Assembly: GCA_001829415.1 (NCBI GenBank)
Contig: MIBE01000052.1
Span: 1 to 33,145 of the forward strand
DNA from: Spirochaetes bacterium GWF1_51_8
Lineage (GTDB): Bacteria; Spirochaetota; Brevinematia; Brevinematales; GWF1-51-8
Direction: 5' to 3'
Length of the DNA stretch: 33,145 nucleotides
Shown here: positions 31,322-33,145 of the stretch, one piece after another
Layout: each line of letters opens with the position of its first letter
How positions within the stretch are numbered: the first letter of the stretch is position 1
The notes under the pieces: generated by a model
Told to the model about the DNA's origin: nothing
The model's input: only the letters and a program-made list of their open reading frames with translations
Database searches by the model: none
Made by a program: the position numbers and the translations under genes

Positions 31322-32625
31322 TATTCCATCACCTTGAGCGTTCCGCCCGTAAGTTCGGCGAGCCGCGAGAGGAAGTCCTTCGATGCGGCCTTGTCATCCC
31401 CGGCAAAATTTCCCTTGAGGAACGCAATCGCGAAGATCGGGCAGGGGTTCGATATGTTCCAGAGCCTGACGTCGTCGAGGATGTCCTTCACCGCGGTCTT
31501 CTCGCCGTGGGTAGGGATGCCGTCGGTCAGGAAATAGATCGCCTTGGGTTTCTGGGTGTACGCCCATTTGAGGGCGTCGTAGATCGCCGTGCCGCCCTCG
31601 GTGCCGACACTTTTCGCGAACTTTACCGCGTTCTTGATATTCTCCGGGGTCGCGGGCTGGGGTAGCGGATACCACGCGTAGACCTCGGTGTGGAACGCGA
31701 TAATATTGAAATTTACCGTTGACGGCAGGTTGGTGATGGCGTTCTCAAGTTCGCTCAGGACGTAATCTAGGCGTGTGACCGAACCGCCGCCCGTATCGAA
31801 TTTCACGGTCATACTGCCGGAGAAGTCGATCACGAAGACCGCCGGGGAATTTTTCACGATACCGAAGAGAAGGCTGACCGGTTTTACGGTCTTGAGGATT
31901 TTCCATGCCGCGACGATATCTTCCTCGAAATCGAAGCATCCGATCAGTGTCAGGATGTACTGGGTATCGAACACCCAGTCCTTCACGATTCCGAGGACTT
32001 TCAGGCGGTCGGCGGAAAAGGGGATATTCTTCAGGATCGACGCGGCGTCGGCGCAGAATATCCCGGCGGCGTACCTGCCCAGCATAGCGAGAGCGTCCAC
32101 CTTGTCCGCGCTGTAATCAAACGAACCCATCACGGTCAGGATGTCATGGGCGGATAACGGGTCTTTCAGCGAAAGGAGCGTTTTCTTGAAAAGCGCCATT
32201 TTCTCTTTAGAAAAGCCCGGCGCGGAGAGCTGTTTCGCGAGGGACTTGACGATATCCGGGACCTGAGGGGAATTCTTCGCCGCCGCTTTCCATTGCGCGG
32301 TGACCGTCAGAACTTTTTCCTTGTCGCTCGTAAAGGAAAAACCTTCCGCGAGCTTGTGAGAATTCGACAGGTCGGAAAGCGAGTTAGAGAACATCGCGAG
32401 CGCCTTCAGCTTGTCGGTCGAGAAGCTGAATCGTCCGATCACGGCAGCGGCCTCGGCGACCGTGAAGTCGTAGATCGATACATACTTACCGAGGATCGCC
32501 AGTTTGTCGGTCGCGAAACCCTTCCCGTCGATCTCCTTGAGGAGCGTTTTGTATTCCGCCCCGCCTATCGCGAAGAGCGCCGGGAGTATCAGGAAAAGCG
32601 CTGTAATTATTAAAAATCGCCGCAT
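31321..32625 (-). CDS. Secreted DUF4476-repeat protein with VWA domain
   Basis: This 434-residue protein has an N-terminal signal (ITALFLILPALFA). Residues about 25-245 are a row of helical units of the DUF4476 type (F.F..DK...L......F....A..I...), seen as GFATDKLAILGKY, FSFSTDKLKALAMF, FDYSADKVDALAML and IPFSADRLKVLGI. Residues about 258-434 are a von Willebrand A domain with a complete MIDAS: DFSGSM (D267, S269, S271), then TEGGTAIYDA and FLTDGIPT. VWA domains bind partners through a metal ion. The pairing with DUF4476 is unusual. It is co-transcribed with the rluD-like gene from the promoter at 32653. Function unknown; an envelope adhesion or sensor role is a guess. Confidence 0.8.
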   Translation of the reverse strand: MRRFLIITALFLILPALFAIGGAEYKTLLKEIDGKGFATDKLAILGKYVSIYDFTVAEAAAVIGRFSFSTDKLKALAMFSNSLSDLSNSHKLAEGFSFTSDKEKVLTVTAQWKAAAKNSPQVPDIVKSLAKQLSAPGFSKEKMALFKKTLLSLKDPLSAHDILTVMGSFDYSADKVDALAMLGRYAAGIFCADAASILKNIPFSADRLKVLGIVKDWVFDTQYILTLIGCFDFEEDIVAAWKILKTVKPVSLLFGIVKNSPAVFVIDFSGSMTVKFDTGGGSVTRLDYVLSELENAITNLPSTVNFNIIAFHTEVYAWYPLPQPATPENIKNAVKFAKSVGTEGGTAIYDALKWAYTQKPKAIYFLTDGIPTHGEKTAVKDILDDVRLWNISNPCPIFAIAFLKGNFAGDDKAASKDFLSRLAELTGGTLKVME

Positions 32626-32652
32626 GAAAGCCTCTTTTTCTTGTCAGAACTT

Positions 32653-32681
32653 ATTATAACATGGATTATGGGAAGATACAA
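32653..32681 (-). promoter_or_regulatory. Candidate sigma-70 promoter for the VWA-rluD operon
   Basis: On the minus strand TTGTAT (32681-32676) is followed after 17 nt by a perfect TATAAT (32658-32653), about 27 bp before the ATG, which has an AAAGAGG ribosome site. Confidence 0.5.
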
Positions 32682-32770
32682 AGCGCGTGCTTGAGAAAGA
32701 GATGAAAGAAAGTAACAGATCGCTTGAAATAGCAGGAGGATAATAAGGAAAGGGAGAAGGTACCGGTATC

Positions 32771-32845
32771 GATTGATTCGCTTCGCTCACAATGACAAAA
32801 AAGGTGAGACGGATTGATTCACCTACGCCCGTAATGACAAAAAAA
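32771..32845. repeat. Two tandem CAATGAC-type repeat units
   Basis: Unit one (32771-32811) starts GATTGATTCGCTTCGC and includes CAATGACAAAAAAGG. Unit two (from 32812) starts GATTGATTCACCTACGC and includes TAATGACAAAAAAAGG. The units are 41 bp apart and related to the repeat at 3781-3945. The A-tract of unit two serves as the T-tract of the flgG terminator on the other strand. Confidence 0.65.
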
Positions 32846-32868
32846 GGGGAACACTTATCGTGCTCCCC
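32839..32868 (-). terminator. Rho-independent terminator of flgG
   Basis: On the minus strand GGGGAGCAC pairs with GTGTTCCCC (one G-T pair) around a 5-nt loop and is followed by seven Ts. It begins 22 bp after the flgG stop codon. Confidence 0.85.
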
Positions 32869-32890
32869 GTCAGGAATAGGTCTTTATTGT

Positions 32891-33145
32891 TTAACGTTTC
32901 AAGCTGTTTGCGGTGGCGAGCATGGAGTCGCAGGTCTGGATGGACTTGGAGTTGAATTCGTAGGCGCGCTGGGCGACGATCATATCGACCATTTCCTGTA
33001 CCGCGCTGACATTGGACATTTCGAGGAAGCCCTGCAAAACCGTGCCGAAGCCGTTCTGCGAGGGGATACCCTGCACGGCCACGCCGGACGCAGGGCTTTC
33101 TTTCACCAAGTTCTGGCCGACGTTTGTGAGACCGGCGGGGTTGAT
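32891..33145 (-). CDS. flgG: Flagellar distal rod protein FlgG, C-terminal part
   Basis: The gene runs off the right edge; 84 C-terminal residues are visible. They read INPAGLTNVGQNL, GIPSQNGFGTVLQGFLEMSN and MVDMIVAQRAYEFNSKSIQT, ending MLATANSLKR. This is the conserved C-terminal helix and hook-proximal region of FlgG, the distal rod subunit exported through the flagellar type III system. The wording of the last 45 residues is close to spirochaete FlgG as I remember it. It is followed by a terminator, so it ends its transcription unit. FlgF/FlgG-type paralogues share this region, but the overall match favours FlgG. Confidence 0.9.
   Translation of the reverse strand: MNPAGLTNVGQNLVKESPASGVAVQGIPSQNGFGTVLQGFLEMSNVSAVQEMVDMIVAQRAYEFNSKSIQTCDSMLATANSLKR

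Larger units (their letters stand above)
32626..32890. other. Intergenic region between flgG and the VWA gene
   Basis: No gene is seen. It holds the VWA operon promoter (32653-32681), two tandem CAATGAC-type units (32771-32845) and the flgG terminator (32839-32868). The rest is purine-rich DNA without clear signals. Confidence 0.6.

Noticed and set aside
1-33145. CRISPR arrays, tRNA or rRNA genes, transposases and prophage genes
   Set aside because: Looked for and not seen: no regularly spaced direct repeats, no cloverleaf-like or rRNA sequence recognised, and no integrase or transposase motifs.

Overview
The window looks like chromosomal DNA of a flagellated, diderm bacterium of moderate GC content. 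Spirochaetota is the best guess. This rests on the FlgG C-terminus at the right edge, about a dozen lipoproteins with relaxed lipoboxes (LTSC, LVSC, TAAC, FGAC), an outer-membrane barrel ending in Phe, WG-repeat and DUF4476 proteins, and a GGDEF-PilZ protein. No rRNA, tRNA, transposase or CRISPR array was seen. The phylum is an inference.

Layout: (1) 1-3600, minus strand: a repeat-bearing edge, a D-cysteine desulfhydrase-like PLP enzyme in an operon with a WG-repeat/HEAT lipoprotein, a possible gene remnant and a small secreted protein. (2) 3600-4114: spacer with a dispersed repeat and a candidate promoter. (3) 4115-19013, plus strand: ten tightly spaced genes, nine for lipoproteins and one for an outer-membrane barrel. 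In order they are an OB-fold protein, an Ig/lamin-tail (LTD) protein, an LTD protein, a phospholipase D-type (HKD) nuclease with LTD, a 5'-nucleotidase-like protein without its metal ligands, an intact 5'-nucleotidase, the barrel, a PLD-like protein without HKD residues plus LTD, and two endonuclease I paralogues with Ig-like N-termini. (4) 19014-19748: a strong promoter-like sequence followed by a long repeat-rich leader. (5) 19749-23569: a CNT-family nucleoside transporter with a secreted Ig-like N-terminus and extra membrane segments, then uridine kinase and a PhzF-family protein. (6) 23566-28577: a convergent GGDEF-PilZ gene, a signal-peptide-bearing CPBP protease-like protein, an anchored alpha/beta hydrolase, an HEVTH metalloprotease-like lipoprotein and a small membrane protein. 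(7) 28574-33145, minus strand: a tandem pair of metallo-beta-lactamase-fold hydrolases, an RluD-type pseudouridine synthase, a DUF4476-VWA protein, and the end of flgG with its terminator.

The most interesting part is 4115-22706. Read together it is a candidate extracellular nucleic-acid scavenging locus. Surface lipoproteins would bind and cut DNA or RNA (OB, LTD, PLD, endonuclease I), a 5'-nucleotidase would dephosphorylate nucleotides, the barrel would pass products across the outer membrane, the CNT protein would import nucleosides and uridine kinase would trap them. Two unrelated enzyme families (PLD and 5'-nucleotidase) each occur as an intact copy and a copy stripped of catalytic residues. 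This suggests that binding or scaffold subunits evolved from the enzymes. The OB and LTD modules, which in known extracellular nucleases such as ExeM are fused to the catalytic domain, appear here as separate lipoproteins.
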